This document shows, piece by piece, positions 62,117 through 64,000 of a stretch of DNA of 64,000 bases. The position numbers and the translations under genes were made by a program. Under the pieces are notes generated by a model. That model did not search any database, was not told the DNA's origin, and was given only the letters and a program-made list of their open reading frames with translations. The stretch's first letter is position 1; each line of letters opens with the position of its first letter. Source of the stretch: Branchiostoma floridae (taxonomy: Eukaryota > Chordata > Leptocardii > Amphioxiformes > Branchiostomatidae); NCBI RefSeq assembly GCF_000003815.2, contig NC_049983.1, positions 23,066,557-23,130,556 on the forward strand. Reading direction: 5' to 3'.

Positions 62117-63817
62117 TTAGTCGTCTTTCTTGTCTCCCTCTCCACCCTTAGCAGCTTCTAGTTCCTCCTGGAAAACAAAGTTGTCATGAAGGTTAGACAT
62201 CCAAGTAATATGGCCAAGGAAAAAAAGTTGTGTTTCCGGTTATAACCGACCAACCCTAGCACAATCTGTTGACCCTACCTTTTTTTTTGCAGAGGACCCC
62301 TACCTATCTACTTAATGTACCCTACTTTTTTAGCACCATAACATATAACAGGAAACACTGCATTTTTTCCTTAGGCGTACATTACAGATATGCAAGAAAA
62401 CAGTAACTGTTACTAAAGCAATTTTGTAGTGGAAGTGGAAGCTAACTGAAAATCTGACTGTTTCCAACATCTGTCCAGTTGCTATAGTAACTGTTATCTC
62501 TAAGCTATGAAAAATGGTACAAGTCAACCATTGCAAGATGTCAGCCTCTGATCAAGACATACATGTACATATGCCTAAACTTATTCAAGAGGAACTCAGG
62601 AGTTGGTCATAAACAACTAGATTAAAATAGTGTTCTTGCCTTCATCTAGCATGACTCTACACTGCAAATTCCATACAAAATCTAAAGTGATAGTTAGGTT
62701 TGGTGTGTGTTGGTCCAACTTGGCCTGATTAGCCATGGTTCGAGTTGGTAATGGTCCAATTGGACCTACATGTCTTGCTGTATTCCTTGACAAGTCTCTT
62801 GACTCACCTGTAACTTGCTGTGATCCTTAAGAGTAGCGTTTAAACTCACCTGTAACTTGCTGTGCTCCTTGAGGAGTCGGTCGTACTCAGTGTTGACCCC
62901 CTTGGCCTGTTTCTTCACTGCTTCTAGGTCAGCCTCCAAATGGTGCAGCTCTATTAAAGGGGGAGGGGGGCAACATTAGTACATGTAAGATAGCATCACG
63001 CAAAAGCACATACTAGTACTGTATTTCACTTTATGTAAAAATAAACAACTCCATACTTCAAGTAAAACTTACCCTCTTCTGTGCTATGCTTAAGATTTAC
63101 TTGGTGTGCTTTGCTGTGGTATACCGTATGCCACAGAGAAATACCCAAACCCATCAATCAAAATGAAATTAAAAATACAGGACCCACATACAGTAGGCTT
63201 CATACGAGTCGTTCGGTGTAATACAACCAGCTGCTGCCGCGCCGCGTGCCTGCAAAGCTGGTGTGTTACGCCGAACGGCGGTTATACCGGCTATATAGAT
63301 ACAGATACAGATATGCAAACCATATATTACATATGGGCCTAGCAGAATAAATAAAAGGGGGTTGAGACTGATAAAGATCTTAATAATGAATCAGTCAGAC
63401 TCACTGTCTTTTGCGTCTTCCAGTTCCTTGTTCTTGCCGGTGACCTTGTCTCTCAGCTTCTCCAACTCTGCCTCGTTCTCTGCCCCAGGACCCTCCTGAA
63501 CACAGGGAACATTAAAGAGGCTTAACGTTAGCTCACCTTTATCCGTTGGGTAACCTATATCCATTACACCACATATAAAGGTGAACGTGACTTAAGTTAG
63601 ATTATTAAAAATCAAACCATTTTGTTTTGACATTTCTCAGCTTTGTTCTCTGCCCCTGGGCCCTCCTGAACACAGAGCAAACATCACAGAGGTTCAGAGT
63701 CAAACCATTTCATTCTTACGAATGAGGACTTAACTTTGTCTCACCAACACTTCAAATAAATATAGTAAGGTTCTTTAGGTACTTACTTCCATCGTTTTGA
63801 TGTCTGTCAGACACCAT
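62117..63817 (-). CDS. BCAP31: BCAP29/BCAP31-like ER membrane protein, C-terminal exons (partial)
   Basis: Three clear exons: 63405-63495, 62850-62950 and 62117-62167 (TAA). A weak 31-nt exon at 63787-63817 also fits in phase. The encoded heptad-rich coiled coil includes NTEYDRLLKEHSKLQ, matching the human BAP31 segment that also reads EYDRLL-EH-KLQ, and the protein ends GDKKDD. KKDD is a KKxx retrieval signal for return from Golgi to ER; human BAP31 ends KKEE. BAP29/31 proteins are three-helix ER proteins that chaperone export or retention of membrane cargo. The helices and N terminus lie beyond the right edge. Both larger exons have partial edge copies nearby. The single amphioxus gene may be ancestral to BCAP29 and BCAP31, so the symbol is approximate. 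Confidence 0.75.
62800..62835 (-). repeat. Copy of BCAP31-like exon end with 5' splice site
   Basis: The minus strand reads GATCACAGCAAGTTACAG/GTGAGT, repeating the border at 62850 at an offset of 42 bp. Only about 25 nt of exon are present. Confidence 0.8.
63210..63282. repeat. Hairpin inverted repeat
   Basis: CGTTCGGTGTAATACAACCA and TGGTGTGTTACGCCGAACGG pair with a GC-rich loop. A small foldback element in a BCAP31-like intron. Confidence 0.65.
63640..63690 (-). repeat. Copy of BCAP31-like exon start with 3' splice site
   Basis: The minus strand reads TGTTCAG/GAGGGCCCAGGGGCAGAGAAC, repeating the border at 63495/63496 at an offset of 170 bp. Homology ends after about 30 nt of exon. Confidence 0.8.
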
Positions 63818-64000
63818 CTTTAGGGTTGGAATGACTAGGTCTGGTTCTTGCTGCTACTTATGGTTGATGTAAGTGGCGCTGCAGCAGCAAAAATGCTGTC
63901 CGTCCCAAATGTGGCTCAGCTTGTATACCCCCTCGTTTCTGTTCATGACTGGAGCTGATTTTCTGATCCAGACTGCCTCTGTAATCCAGCGTGTTTGTCT

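Noticed and set aside
60-63817. Exon-edge copies as allelic mis-assembly
   Set aside because: Copies differ strongly in age, sit at different offsets and contain only one exon end each, which collapsed or joined alleles would not produce. It cannot be fully excluded for the near-identical MFSD4 units.

Overview
This window looks like chromosomal DNA of an invertebrate deuterostome, most probably an amphioxus (Branchiostoma). Genes are split into many short exons with GT-AG introns. The proteins are animal ones (THNSL1, POLR1G/RPA34, BCAP29/31 and MFSD4/NaGLT1 families). Introns hold TTAGGG-type tracts, foldback MITE-like elements, tRNA-derived SINE pieces and a relic mariner. The species is inferred, not proven. 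All gene models were assembled by hand from exons, splice sites and reading phase; five of the seven give a complete open frame whose length is a multiple of three.

Layout. 1-3662 (minus): 5' part of an M28 zinc-metallopeptidase gene, continuing off the left edge. 9192-18517 (plus): its complete divergent paralogue, a 547-residue type I membrane peptidase with identical exon lengths for the shared exons 3-6. 20518-30626 (minus): a 575-residue MFSD4/NaGLT1-type sugar transporter with an 18-nt microexon. About 30.65-39.6 kb: a gene-poor stretch of repeats, possibly with that gene's 5' non-coding exon. 39638-42706 (minus): a 314-residue ATP-grasp enzyme. 43902-48123 (minus): RNA polymerase I subunit RPA34/POLR1G, head to head with 49884-60067 (plus), THNSL1 (736 residues, mitochondrial-type N terminus, shikimate-kinase-like plus threonine-synthase-like domains). 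62117-63817 (minus): 3' end of a BCAP29/31 ER membrane protein ending in KKDD.

The genes do not form a pathway. Functional links are limited to the inverted peptidase pair and the probable shared promoter of POLR1G and THNSL1.

The main unexplained structure is recurrent partial duplication of exon edges. In six of the seven genes, one or more exons have nearby intronic copies of one exon end together with its 3' or 5' splice site. Copy number runs from 1 to 16. Most spacings measured fall between 144 and 182 bp. In two genes the copies break off into TTAGGG-like repeats. The extreme case is THNSL1 exon 4, whose last 52 nt plus donor site are repeated 16 further times as a 64-bp minisatellite. 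Other notable points are a Glu-to-Trp change at the expected catalytic base of the left M28 paralogue, an intron made almost wholly of (TG)n, and two in-frame 75-nt cassette-like copies in THNSL1.
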